Shown in pieces: positions 23,885 through 33,100 of a DNA stretch of 64,000 nt. The stretch covers positions 372,001 to 436,000 of the forward strand of contig BMTG01000005.1 in assembly GCA_014649555.1 (NCBI GenBank), in the 5' to 3' direction. Position numbers and translations under genes: made by a program. The stretch comes from Streptomyces globisporus (GTDB lineage Bacteria > Actinomycetota > Actinomycetes > Streptomycetales > Streptomycetaceae). Numbering within the stretch: position 1 is the first letter of the stretch; every line of letters begins with the position of its first letter. Below the pieces are notes generated by a model. That model saw only the letters and a list, made by a program, of their open reading frames with translations. It was not told the DNA's origin and searched no databases.

Positions 23885-24843
23885 GCGGAGCGGGTATCGA
23901 AACGTTCGGGAACAGCGAGCGCGATGACCTGTACGCCCAGCTCCGCGCCTACGAAGGCCGTGCCGCCGCCACCGCAGGGCGGGGCAAGGACCTTGTCAAC
24001 CAGCCGATGATCCGGCACTGGTGCGAGGCGATGGGCGACACCTCGCCCGCCTACCGGGGCCCGGACGCCGTCGCCCCGCCCGCCATGCTCCAGGCCTGGA
24101 CGATGGGCGGGCTCTCCGGGCACACGGACGGTACGGGGCGCTCCGCCGCGTACGACGAGATGTTCGCGCTGCTCGACGGCGCCGGGTACACCTCCGTCGT
24201 CGCGACCGACTGCGAGCAGGAATACCTGCGACCGCTCCGGCCCGGCGACCGGATCACCTTCGACACGGTCATCGAGTCCGTCTCCCCGCGCAAGACGACC
24301 AAGCTCGGCACCGGCTATTTCGTCACCACCCGCACGGACGTGCACGCCGACGGCGAACGCGCCGGGACGCACCGCTTCCGCATCCTCAAGTACCGCCCCG
24401 CGCAGCGGAAGAAGGACTCCGAGCCGGCGCGCCGCCCCCGGCCCGTGATCAATCGCGACAACGCCGGTTTCTGGGCCGGGGTCGCCGAACACCGCCTCCT
24501 CATCCAGCGCTGCACGGACTGCGCGACCCTCCGCCTGCCCTGGATGCCCGGCTGCAACGCCTGCGGCGGCGCGGAATGGGACACGGTCGAGGCGGGCGGG
24601 GAGGGCACGGTCTTCAGCCATGTCGTCATGCATCACCCGGCGTTCCCGGCCTTCGCCCCGGACGGCGAGGGCGGACCGTACGCCGTCGCGCTGGTCGAAC
24701 TGGCGGAGGGCGTCCGCATCGTCAGCAACGTCATCGGGGTGCCGTACGACAAGGTCCGCGTCGGCATGCCCGTACATCTGGACTTCCTTCGTACGGACCC
24801 CGACCTCGAACTGCCGGTCTTCCGGGCGAGCGAAGGAGGTTGA
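23881..24843 (+). CDS. MaoC-like hydratase fused to DUF35 OB-fold protein, ChsH2-like
   Basis: A 320-aa two-domain protein. Residues about 20-175 form a FAS1-like/MaoC hot-dog domain (NQPMIRHWCEAMGDTSPAYR, YLRPLRPGDRITFDTVIE). Residues about 190-315 form a DUF35 protein: zinc ribbon CTDC-N12-CNAC (residues about 213-232) followed by an OB fold (GEGTVFSHVVMHHPAFPAFA, VGMPVHLDF). This is the architecture of ChsH2, which pairs with ChsH1 for hydration and through its DUF35 part contacts the Ltp2 aldolase. Overlaps the dehydrogenase stop by ATGA. Confidence 0.88.
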   Translation: MSGAGIETFGNSERDDLYAQLRAYEGRAAATAGRGKDLVNQPMIRHWCEAMGDTSPAYRGPDAVAPPAMLQAWTMGGLSGHTDGTGRSAAYDEMFALLDGAGYTSVVATDCEQEYLRPLRPGDRITFDTVIESVSPRKTTKLGTGYFVTTRTDVHADGERAGTHRFRILKYRPAQRKKDSEPARRPRPVINRDNAGFWAGVAEHRLLIQRCTDCATLRLPWMPGCNACGGAEWDTVEAGGEGTVFSHVVMHHPAFPAFAPDGEGGPYAVALVELAEGVRIVSNVIGVPYDKVRVGMPVHLDFLRTDPDLELPVFRASEGG

Positions 24844-24844
24844 G

Positions 24845-25912
24845 ATGGACTTCACCCCGAGCGAGGAGCAGTCGGCGGCGCAGGGGCTGGCCGCGCGGAT
24901 CTTCGGCGACCTGTCCACGCACGAGCGGCTGACGGCGGCCGGTTCGGGCACCGACGCCGAGCTGTGGAAGGAGCTGTGCGCGGCGGGGCTGCCGGCCGCC
25001 GTCGAGGACATCGGGCTGCTCGGGCTCGTCCTCCTCCTGGAGGAGCAGGGCCGGACCACCGCCCAGGTCCCGTTCGCGGCGACCTGCGTGTACGGGCTGC
25101 TCGCGGTCGCCGAGCACGGTACGGCGGAACAGCGCGAGCGCCTGCTGCCGGGGCTGCGCGACGGTACGGCGGTGGCGACGGGCGCGTTCCCGGCGCGGGG
25201 CCGCGTACACACCGCGGAGGACGGTGCGCTGTACGGGGCCGTTCCCTGGGTTCCCTGGCTGCGCGACGCCGCCCATGTGCTGGTGGCGGACGCGGACCTG
25301 GCCCTGTGGATGGTGGAGGCGAGCGAGCCCGGCGCTGAGGCGTGCGCGGCAGGCGTCACCGTCGAACCCGTCGAGACGACCGCGCCCTGGTCCGCGGGGC
25401 GGCTGGTTCTCGACGGCGTACGCGGGGAGCGGCTGGGGAACGGGCCGGAGGCGTACGCCGCCGTCCTCGCCTCCGCCCGCACCGCCTTCGCCGGGCTTCA
25501 GGCCGGGGTGTGCGCGGGCTCGCTCGCCCGAGCGGTCCACCACACCGTCACCCGCGAGCAGTTCGGGCGGCCGCTCTCCACCAACCAGGGCGTCCTGCTC
25601 CGCGCCGCCGACGCCCACATGGACACCGAGGCGATCCGGGTCACCGCGTACGAGGCGGCCTGGCGTCACGACGAGCGACGGGCCTGCGCAGCACAGGCGT
25701 TGACGGCCGCCTGGTGGGCCTCGGAGGCGGGCAAGCGGGTCGTCCACGCGGGCCAGCATCTGCACGGCGGCACCGGGGCCGACCTCGACCATCCTGTCCA
25801 CCGCCACTTCCTCTGGGGCCGCCAGCTCGACGCGTACCTCGGCTGCGGCAGCGAGGTACTGGAGGAGCTGGGCCTGTTGCTGGCGGACAGCGCTCAGGGG
25901 AATGCGTCATGA
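24845..25912 (+). CDS. Acyl-CoA dehydrogenase, ChsE1/FadE28-like
   Basis: A 355-aa acyl-CoA dehydrogenase-like protein (MDFTPSEEQSAAQGLAARIF at the N-terminus, REQFGRPLSTNQGVLLRAAD and QHLHGGTGADLDHPVHRHFL at the C-terminus). It is shorter and more divergent than the 22721 product, lacking the AIGYSEPEAGTD-type motif, as expected of the FadE28-type half of a heteromeric enzyme where only one subunit class keeps the full FAD and base set. The ATG lies one base past the preceding stop; GGAGG at 24835-24839 is the ribosome-binding site. Confidence 0.82.
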   Translation: MDFTPSEEQSAAQGLAARIFGDLSTHERLTAAGSGTDAELWKELCAAGLPAAVEDIGLLGLVLLLEEQGRTTAQVPFAATCVYGLLAVAEHGTAEQRERLLPGLRDGTAVATGAFPARGRVHTAEDGALYGAVPWVPWLRDAAHVLVADADLALWMVEASEPGAEACAAGVTVEPVETTAPWSAGRLVLDGVRGERLGNGPEAYAAVLASARTAFAGLQAGVCAGSLARAVHHTVTREQFGRPLSTNQGVLLRAADAHMDTEAIRVTAYEAAWRHDERRACAAQALTAAWWASEAGKRVVHAGQHLHGGTGADLDHPVHRHFLWGRQLDAYLGCGSEVLEELGLLLADSAQGNAS

Positions 25913-26337
25913 CGCGGGCGTACCGCGTCGGTGACGATCTGCCGCCCTTGGAGATCCCGGTGACCCGGACCCTGATCGTCGCCGGGGCCATCGCCTCGCG
26001 CGACTACCAGGACGTCCACCACGACGCGGAGCTGGCCCGGGAGAAGGGCTCCCCCGACATCTTCATGAACATCCTCACCACCAACGGGCTCGTCGGCCGC
26101 TACCTCACCGACCACTTCGGCCCCACCGCCGTCCTCCGCAAGGTCGCGATCCGGCTCGGTGCGCCCAACTACCCCGGTGATGTCATGCGATTGACCGGCC
26201 ACATCACCGACATAAGAGCCGGAGAACCCGCCGAAGCGGTCGTCCAGGTCACCGGCGACAACCGCATCGGCCGCCACGTCACCGGCACGGTCACCATCGC
26301 CCTCCCCGGCCCGAGCCCGAAGAGGGGCGGAGCATGA
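25909..26337 (+). CDS. MaoC-like hydratase subunit, ChsH1-like
   Basis: A 142-aa single hot-dog protein. YRVGDDLPPLEIPVTRTLIV leads to the hydratase-type motif SRDYQDVHHDAELAREKGSP, with Asp and His in the expected catalytic positions. In the igr system ChsH1 supplies the active site and the larger ChsH2 is structural; the size and adjacent partner fit this. It overlaps the genes on both sides by ATGA, indicating coupled translation. Confidence 0.87.
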   Translation: MTRAYRVGDDLPPLEIPVTRTLIVAGAIASRDYQDVHHDAELAREKGSPDIFMNILTTNGLVGRYLTDHFGPTAVLRKVAIRLGAPNYPGDVMRLTGHITDIRAGEPAEAVVQVTGDNRIGRHVTGTVTIALPGPSPKRGGA

Positions 26338-27500
26338 GTATCCGCAGAGCCGACTCGCTCGGCGGGAAAGCCGCGATCGTCGGCATCGGGGCCACCGAGT
26401 TCTCCAAGGACTCCGGCCGCAGCGAACTGAAGCTGGCCGTCGAGGCCGTCCGCGCCGCCCTCGACGACGCCGGCCTCGCCCCCGCCGACGTGGACGGGCT
26501 CGTCACCTTCACCATGGACACCAGCCCCGAGATCACCGTCGCCCAGGCGGCCGGGATCGGCGAGCTGTCGTTCTTCTCCCGGATCCACTACGGCGGCGGC
26601 GCGGCCTGCGGCACCGTGCAGCAGGCCGCCCTGGCGGTGGCGAGCGGCATCGCGGACGTCGTCGTCTGCTACCGGGCCTTCAACGAACGCTCCGGCCGCC
26701 GCTTCGGCTCCGGCGTCCAGCGGCGCGAGCCCACCGCCGAGGGCGCGGCGCTCGGCTGGAACCTGCCGTACGGGCTGCTCACCCCCGCCTCCTGGGTGGC
26801 GATGGCGGCCCAGCGCTACCTGCACACGTACGGGCTGGATCCGGAGGTCTTCGGGCACGTGGCGGTGGTCGACCGGCGGCACGCGGCGCGGAACCCGGCG
26901 GCGTACTTCCACGGGAAGCCCATCACGCTCGCCGATCACGCCGCGTCCCGCTGGATCGTGGAGCCGCTGCGGCTGCTGGACTGCTGCCAGGAGACGGACG
27001 GTGGCCAGGCCCTCGTCGTCACCAGCGTCGAGCGGGCCCGCGATCTGCCCCGGCCGCCCGCCGTCGTCGTCGCGGCGGCGCAGGGGGCGGGCCGGTCGCA
27101 GGAGCAGATGACGAGCTTCTACCGGGACGGGCTCACCGGCCTGCCGGAGACCGCCGTCGTCGCCCGGCAGCTCTGGCGCACCTCCGGACTGTCCCCGGCC
27201 GACATCGATGTGGGCATCCTCTACGACCATTTCACCCCGTTCGTCCTGATGCAGCTGGAGGAGTTCGGCTTCTGCGGGCCGGGGGAGGCGGGCGGTTTCG
27301 TCGCGGCCGACGCCCTGCCCCTGAACACCCACGGGGGTCAGCTGGGGGAGGCGTACCTCCATGGGATGAACGGCATCGCGGAGGCCGTCCGGCAGATCCG
27401 GGGCACCTCGGTGAACCAGGTGGCGGGTGCGGCGAGGTCCCTGGTCACGGCCGGTACGGGCGTTCCGACGTCGGGCCTGGTCCTCGGTGCGGACGGCTGA
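26334..27500 (+). CDS. Thiolase-fold aldolase, Ltp2-like
   Basis: A 388-aa SCP-x/lipid-transfer-type thiolase: KAAIVGIGATEFSKDSGRSE at the N-terminus, YGGGAACGTVQQAALAVASG around the position of the nucleophilic Cys, and NTHGGQLGEAYLHGMNGIAE near the C-terminus. In mycobacteria Ltp2 cleaves the hydroxylated C17 side-chain CoA ester by retro-aldol reaction, releasing propionyl-CoA, in complex with the ChsH2 DUF35 domain. Its position last in the operon and length agree. No P450 (cyp125-like) gene is nearby, so the substrate may differ from cholesterol. Confidence 0.85.
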   Translation: MSIRRADSLGGKAAIVGIGATEFSKDSGRSELKLAVEAVRAALDDAGLAPADVDGLVTFTMDTSPEITVAQAAGIGELSFFSRIHYGGGAACGTVQQAALAVASGIADVVVCYRAFNERSGRRFGSGVQRREPTAEGAALGWNLPYGLLTPASWVAMAAQRYLHTYGLDPEVFGHVAVVDRRHAARNPAAYFHGKPITLADHAASRWIVEPLRLLDCCQETDGGQALVVTSVERARDLPRPPAVVVAAAQGAGRSQEQMTSFYRDGLTGLPETAVVARQLWRTSGLSPADIDVGILYDHFTPFVLMQLEEFGFCGPGEAGGFVAADALPLNTHGGQLGEAYLHGMNGIAEAVRQIRGTSVNQVAGAARSLVTAGTGVPTSGLVLGADG

Positions 27501-27680
27501 GCGGCACCGCCCGGGCCCGGTCGGCTCCCGGGGGCTCTCGGGGGTGGACCCTGACGGAGGTGGGAAGGCCCGTCCACCTTCAGGAGGTTCAGGGTGGACA
27601 CCCCCTACAACCTGAGGCGGACAGCGCTTCGGGACCTGGGGCCGATCCCCTCGGCGGCGCTCGCTCCTAGCGTTGGGTAC

Positions 27681-28244
27681 ATGACCACGCCAGTCTGCAC
27701 GGGCGCCTCCAGGGCGGCCTCCGCCACCGCCGGACACCACCCCCACACGCCGTACGCGTCGTTCTCCTCGTACGTACGGGCCCGGGGACCGGTCCTGCTG
27801 CGTACCGCGCGCTCGCTCACCGCGAACCCGTGCGACGCGGAGGATCTGCTGCAGACCGCGCTCGCCAAGACGTACGTGGCATGGGAGCGGATCGAGGACC
27901 ACCGGGCGCTGGACGGCTACGTCCGCCGGGCCCTGCTGAACACCCGCACCTCGCAGTGGCGCAAGCGCAAGGTCGACGAGTTCGCCTGCGAGGAGCTGCC
28001 CGAGCGCGAGAACCTTCCGACGCCGGACCCGGCCGAGCAGCAGTCGCTGCACGACGCGATGTGGCGCGCGGTGCTCAAGCTCCCGGACCGCCAGCGCGCG
28101 ATGGTCGTCCTGCGCTATTACGAGGACCTGAGCGAGGCCCAGACGGCGGAGGTCCTCGGCGTGTCGATCGGTACGGTCAAGAGCGCCGTCTCCCGCGCCC
28201 TCGGCAAGCTCCGCGAGGACCCGGAGCTGGCACCGGTCCGCTGA
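27681..28244 (+). CDS. SigE-family ECF RNA polymerase sigma factor
   Basis: A 187-aa ECF-type sigma factor. Region 2 is at about 30-100 (FSSYVRARGPVLLRTARSLT, DAEDLLQTALAKTYVAWERI) and region 4 at about 125-180 (LPDRQRAMVVLRYYEDLSEA, VLGVSIGTVKSAVSRALGKL). The ATG at 27681 is chosen; an upstream in-frame ATG at 27594 would add 29 residues crossing a repeat-rich leader. No anti-sigma gene is next to it, as is common for this family, so activation may occur at the level of transcription. Confidence 0.88.
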   Translation: MTTPVCTGASRAASATAGHHPHTPYASFSSYVRARGPVLLRTARSLTANPCDAEDLLQTALAKTYVAWERIEDHRALDGYVRRALLNTRTSQWRKRKVDEFACEELPERENLPTPDPAEQQSLHDAMWRAVLKLPDRQRAMVVLRYYEDLSEAQTAEVLGVSIGTVKSAVSRALGKLREDPELAPVR

Positions 28245-28356
28245 CACCGGTCCGTCGGCGCGAGTCCGCTGACGCCGGCCCGTCGGCCCCCAGGTTCACG
28301 ATCACGGAGAAGTCTCCCGCAAGGCCCCGGTCAGGAATTTTCTCCCGCGAGTAGTG

Positions 28357-28374
28357 ACATACCGCGTGGTATGT
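28357..28374. promoter_or_regulatory. Palindromic operator upstream of the acyl-CoA ligase
   Basis: ACATACC-GCGT-GGTATGT has perfect 7-nt arms and ends 52 nt before the ligase start. It has the size and symmetry of TetR-family operators of fatty-acid genes. Confidence 0.65.
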
Positions 28375-28426
28375 GCGCAGAATCAGCGGAACCCTACTGC
28401 CGCGTAGCGCCCACCGGGAGGACGCC

Positions 28427-30079
28427 GTGCTGAGCACCATGCAGGACGTACCGCTGACTGTCACCCGCATCCTGCACCACGGGATGACGATTCACGGGAA
28501 GTCGCAGGTCACGACCTGGACCGGCGAACCCGAGCCGCACCGTCGTACCTTCGCCGAGATCGGCGCCCGCGCCACCCAGCTGGCCAACGCGCTCCGCGAC
28601 GAGCTGGGCATCGACGGCGACCAGCGGGTCGCCACGCTCATGTGGAACAACGCGGAGCATGTCGAGGCCTACCTCGCCATCCCCTCCATGGGCGCCGTGC
28701 TCCACACCCTCAACCTCCGGCTGCCGCCCGAGCAGCTCGCCTGGATCGTCAACCACGCGGACGACAAGGCGGTGATCGTCAACGGTTCGCTGCTGCCGCT
28801 CCTCGTGCCGCTGCTGCCCCACCTGCCGAGCATCGAGCATGTCGTCGTGGCCGGTCCCGGCGACCGCTCCGCCCTTGCCGGGATCACGCCCCGCGTGCAC
28901 GAGTACGAGGAGCTGATCGCGGGCCGCTCCACCACGTACGACTGGCCCGAGCTGGACGAACGCCAGGCCGCCGCCATGTGTTACACCTCCGGCACCACGG
29001 GCGACCCCAAGGGTGTCGTCTACTCGCACCGGTCGATCTACCTGCACTCGATGCAGGTCAACATGACCGAGTCGATGGGGCTGACCGACAAGGACACCAC
29101 CCTCGTCGTCGTGCCCCAGTTCCATGTGAACGCCTGGGGCCTGCCGCACGCCACGTTCATGAGCGGCGTCAACATGCTCATGCCGGACCGTTTCCTCCAG
29201 CCCGCCCCGCTCGCCGACATGATCGAGCGCGAGCGCCCCACCCACGCGGCCGCGGTCCCCACCATCTGGCAGGGCCTGCTCGCCGAGGTCACCGCCAACC
29301 CGCGCGACCTCACCTCCATGGCCAACGTGACCATCGGCGGCGCGGCCTGCCCGCCCTCGCTGATGGAGGCGTACGACAAGCTCGGCGTCCGGCTCTGCCA
29401 CGCCTGGGGCATGACGGAGACCTCGCCGCTGGGCACCATGGCCCACCCGCCCGCCGGGCTGAGCGACGAGGAGCAGTGGCCCTACCGGGTCACCCAGGGC
29501 CGCTTCCCCGCCGGAGTCGAGGCGCGGCTGGTCGGCCCCGGCGGCGAACACCTCCCGTGGGACGGCGAGTCGGCCGGTGAGCTGGAGGTCCGGGGCCCCT
29601 GGATCGCCGCCGCCTACTACGGCGGGTCCGACGGCGAGCACCTGTGCCCCGAGGACAAGTTCAGCGAGGACGGCTGGCTGAAGACCGGCGACGTCGGTGT
29701 GATCAGCACCGACGGCTTCCTCACGCTCACCGACCGGGCCAAGGACGTCATCAAGTCGGGCGGCGAATGGATCTCCAGCGTCGAGCTGGAGAACGCGCTG
29801 ATGGCCCACCCGGACGTCGCGGAGGCGGCCGTCGTCGCCGTACCGGACGAGAAGTGGGGCGAGCGGCCGCTCGCGACCGTCGTCCTCAAGGAAGGCGCCG
29901 CCGATGTCGACTACGAGGCGCTGAAGGCGTTCCTCGCCGAGTCGGGCATCGCCAAGTGGCAGCTGCCGGAGCGCTGGTCGGTGATCCCCGCCGTGCCGAA
30001 GACGAGCGTGGGCAAGTTCGACAAGAAGGTGATCCGCAGGCAGTACGCGGAGGGCGAGCTGGACGTCACCCAGCTCTGA
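28427..30079 (+). CDS. Long-chain fatty-acid/acyl-CoA ligase (FadD-type)
   Basis: A 550-aa AMP-forming ligase. The P-loop-like motif [16 protein letters not shown] is at residues about 184-199, the adenylate-forming core [11 protein letters not shown] near 332-342, [20 protein letters not shown] with the conserved Asp near 430-445, and the C-terminal Lys in TSVGKFDKK. It activates a carboxylic acid as CoA thioester; length and motifs suit medium or long acyl chains. The GTG start follows GGGAGGA. It could supply CoA esters to the igr-like operon 1 kb upstream, but it has its own promoter and operator. Confidence 0.9.
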   Translation: MLSTMQDVPLTVTRILHHGMTIHGKSQVTTWTGEPEPHRRTFAEIGARATQLANALRDELGIDGDQRVATLMWNNAEHVEAYLAIPSMGAVLHTLNLRLPPEQLAWIVNHADDKAVIVNGSLLPLLVPLLPHLPSIEHVVVAGPGDRSALAGITPRVHEYEELIAGRSTTYDWPELDERQAAAMCYTSGTTGDPKGVVYSHRSIYLHSMQVNMTESMGLTDKDTTLVVVPQFHVNAWGLPHATFMSGVNMLMPDRFLQPAPLADMIERERPTHAAAVPTIWQGLLAEVTANPRDLTSMANVTIGGAACPPSLMEAYDKLGVRLCHAWGMTETSPLGTMAHPPAGLSDEEQWPYRVTQGRFPAGVEARLVGPGGEHLPWDGESAGELEVRGPWIAAAYYGGSDGEHLCPEDKFSEDGWLKTGDVGVISTDGFLTLTDRAKDVIKSGGEWISSVELENALMAHPDVAEAAVVAVPDEKWGERPLATVVLKEGAADVDYEALKAFLAESGIAKWQLPERWSVIPAVPKTSVGKFDKKVIRRQYAEGELDVTQL

Positions 30080-30110
30080 GGCTCCGGTTCCACCTCTGGT
30101 TCCGCCTCTG

Positions 30111-30124
30111 GTTTCACGTGAAAC
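30111..30124. promoter_or_regulatory. parS: parS centromere site
   Basis: GTTTCACGTGAAAC is identical to the Streptomyces parS consensus bound by ParB. It lies just after the acyl-CoA ligase gene and shares its last four bases with the left arm of the following terminator. Streptomyces parS sites cluster around oriC, so the window is probably in the chromosome core. Confidence 0.9.
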
Positions 30125-30168
30125 AGGGCGGGGGCGGTACGGGATTCCGTACCGCCCCCGCCCTGTTT
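30121..30168. terminator. Strong bidirectional terminator
   Basis: Perfect 22-bp inverted repeat (30121-30142 with 30147-30168; inner bases GGTACGG/CCGTACC) with a four-base loop, between convergent genes. Confidence 0.92.
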
Positions 30169-30184
30169 TGTCTTACGCGGGTGC

Positions 30185-33100
30185 TCAGTTGGTGCCGATC
30201 TTCGCCAGCAGGTCGACGATCCGGGACTGGACCTCGTCGCTGGTCGACCGTTCCGCCAGGAAGAGAACGGTTTCACCCGATCCGAGCCGCGGCAGCTCCG
30301 CCTCGTCCATCCCGGCCGAGGTGTAGACGACCAGCGGGGTGCGGTTCAGCTGTCCGTTGGCCCGCAGCCAGTCGACGATCCCGGCGCGTCGGCGGCGTAC
30401 CTGCATCAGGTCCATCACCACGAGATTCGGCCGCATCCGGCCCGCCAGGTCCACGGCCTCGCTGTCCGTCGCGGCGCGCGCCACCTGCATCCCGCGCCGC
30501 TCCAAGGTCTGCGTCAGCGCCACCGCGATCTCCTCGTGCTCCTCGATCAGGAGCACCCGCGAGGGATGCTGTTCGCTGTCGCGCGGGGCCAGCGCCTTGA
30601 GGAGGACGGCCGGATCCGCCCCGTACGCCGCTTCCCGGGTCGCCTGCCCGAGACCGGCGGTGACCAGCACCGGGACCTCGGCCGCGACGGCCGCCTGGCG
30701 CAGCGACTGCAACGCGGTGCGGGTGATGGGGCCGGTCAGCGGGTCGACGAAGAGCGCGGCGGGGAACGCGGCGATCTGGGCGTCGACCTCCTCACGGGAG
30801 TTCACGATCACGGGACGGTAGCCGCGGTCGCTCAGCGCCTGCTGGGTCGGTACGTCGGGGGCGGGCCAGACCAGCAGCCGGCGCGGGTTGTCCAGCGGCT
30901 CGGGCGGCAGCTCGTCGTCGACCGGGTGCGGGTGCGGCCGGTTGGCGACCTCGACCGCGCCCCCGGGCCCGTCCAGCGGCTCGGGACCCTCGGCGCCCTC
31001 GTCGGGCGCCCCTATGGCGTACGCACGCCCCTCCGAGACCGGCGGCGCGAGCAGCTGCCCCTCGCCGTAAGCGGCGCCGGGCCCGCCACTCGTGTGACCC
31101 GGCTGACCCGGCTGTCCGAGCTGCCCCGGCTGGGCGTGCTCGTGAGGCGGGACCGGGGGCTGGCTCTGCTGCGCTCCGGGCGGGGGCGTGGGCGCGTTCG
31201 TCGTCGCGGGAGCGGGCGTCGGCCCCGTCGTCGGCTGCGCGGCCTGCTGGTTGCTGGGGGCTCGGGCCGGGGTGCGGTCGCCCTCCGGCGGGGCGGCGAG
31301 CTTGCGACGCCGGCCGGCCCCGCCGAGGCTCTGGTGCGGCTGGTTCTGCTGATGCGCGAGGTGCTGGGCGAACGGCACGCCCTGGCCCAGCGTGCGCACG
31401 CTGAAGGCCCTCCCCTGCGTCGAGTCGGGGTTGGTGCCCTCCGGCATCGGCTCCTCGGCGGGCAGCGGCTGCCGCCGCGCGTCCGGGGCCGGAACGCCCG
31501 GGTCACCGTCGGCCGGGTGTGCCCCGGGCCCGGTGACGGCGGCGACACCGGTGGTGTGCCCGGTCTGTCCGGTCTGCTCGCTCTGCCCGCTGTCGCCCCA
31601 GGAGCCGGTCTCCGGGCCCTGTCCCGCTGCCGGCGCCGGACCCTGCGGGAGACCGTTCCCGGACGTGTCCGTCCCGGATACACCCTGCCCGGGAATGCCC
31701 TGCCCGGAGGTCGCGTCCGTCTGCGGGAGGTGGTGCGCCGGGCCGACGGGGTGCGCCTGCGGAGGGGTGTGGCCGGCCTCCGGTGCGGTACGCGCGTGGT
31801 GGGCGCTCGCGTCCACGCCGGGGCCCGCCGGGGCATCGGGGACCACCGGCGCCCGGTCCGCGTCGGCGGGCGGCAGGGCGAAGGCGGTACGCGGACCGGC
31901 GTCCGCCGCGGTGCGTTCCTGGGCGGCGGCCAGCGCGCGCCGGGCCCGTCGGCCACCCGGCTGCTGGGCAGGGTCCGGGTGTCCGCCGTTGCCGTTGCCG
32001 GACGTGAGTGCGGGAAGGGCGGCGGGCTCGCCCTCCCGACGGGCTCGCCGTCCGGTGGGCGGAACGGGCTGCTGCCGGTCCACCGGGACACCCTGGGGCG
32101 GCACGGTCTGCCCGAGCTGCGGACGGCCGCCGCCCTGGGCGTTCTCGGCCGCGGTGACGACCGCCCCCTCCGAGGGCCCGGACGGGCCGGAGGTCAGGGC
32201 CAGCGCCTGGCGCTGCGGCTGCTGCTCCCGCACGGCGTTCCCGGCGTCCGTCGCGGGAACGCCGTCCAGGGCCGCTTCGGCGGGGCTGGGACGGCCGCGC
32301 CGCCGCCCGGAACCCTCGCCCTGCTGGGCCGGGATCAGCTCGGGGGCCTGCTGCTCCTCGGGCGCGGCCGGTCCACGGCGCGCGCGGCGCCGCCCGGTCG
32401 GCTCGGCGACGGGCCGGTCGTCGGCAACGGGAGCGGCGGGAGCCTCGGCCGCTGTGCCGTCACCCGCGCTCTCCGGCGTACCGACCGGGCTGTCCAGGAA
32501 CGCGTCGGTGGAGGACCTGCGCGCCCGGCGGCGGCCGCCGCTGGTGACGCCCGGCGCTCCGACGCCTTCCGGCGACGACGAGGACATCGGAGCGGCGGGC
32601 TCCGGCGCCAGGCCGTTCGCGTCCGGCTCCGGGGACGCGATCGTGCCTGCTGCCGCGCCGATGGGCACGTCGAGGACGTACGCGCTGCCGCTCATGCCGG
32701 GCATCTCGTGGGTCTGGAGGACCCCGCCGTGGGCCTGGACGATGCCGCGGACGATCGGCTCGTGCACCGGGTCGCCCCCGGCGAACGGGCCGCGCACCTC
32801 GATGCGGACGACGTCACCGCGCTGGGCGGCGGCCACGACCACGGTGGAGTCGACGTAGCCGCCCCCGGGGACGGCCCGGGTCTTGCCGGTCGAGTCGACC
32901 CCGCAGACGTCCGCGACGAGATGGGCGATGGCGGTCGCGAGCCGGCGCGCGTCGACCTCGGCCTCGATCGGCGGGGCGTGCACGGCGAACTGGGCGCGCC
33001 CGGGGCCGATCAGCTCGACCGCCCCGTCGATGCCGCCCTTCACGATCCCCTCGATCAGGGCGGGGGCCTTGTGCAGCCCCTCCACCCCCGCGTCGAGGCG

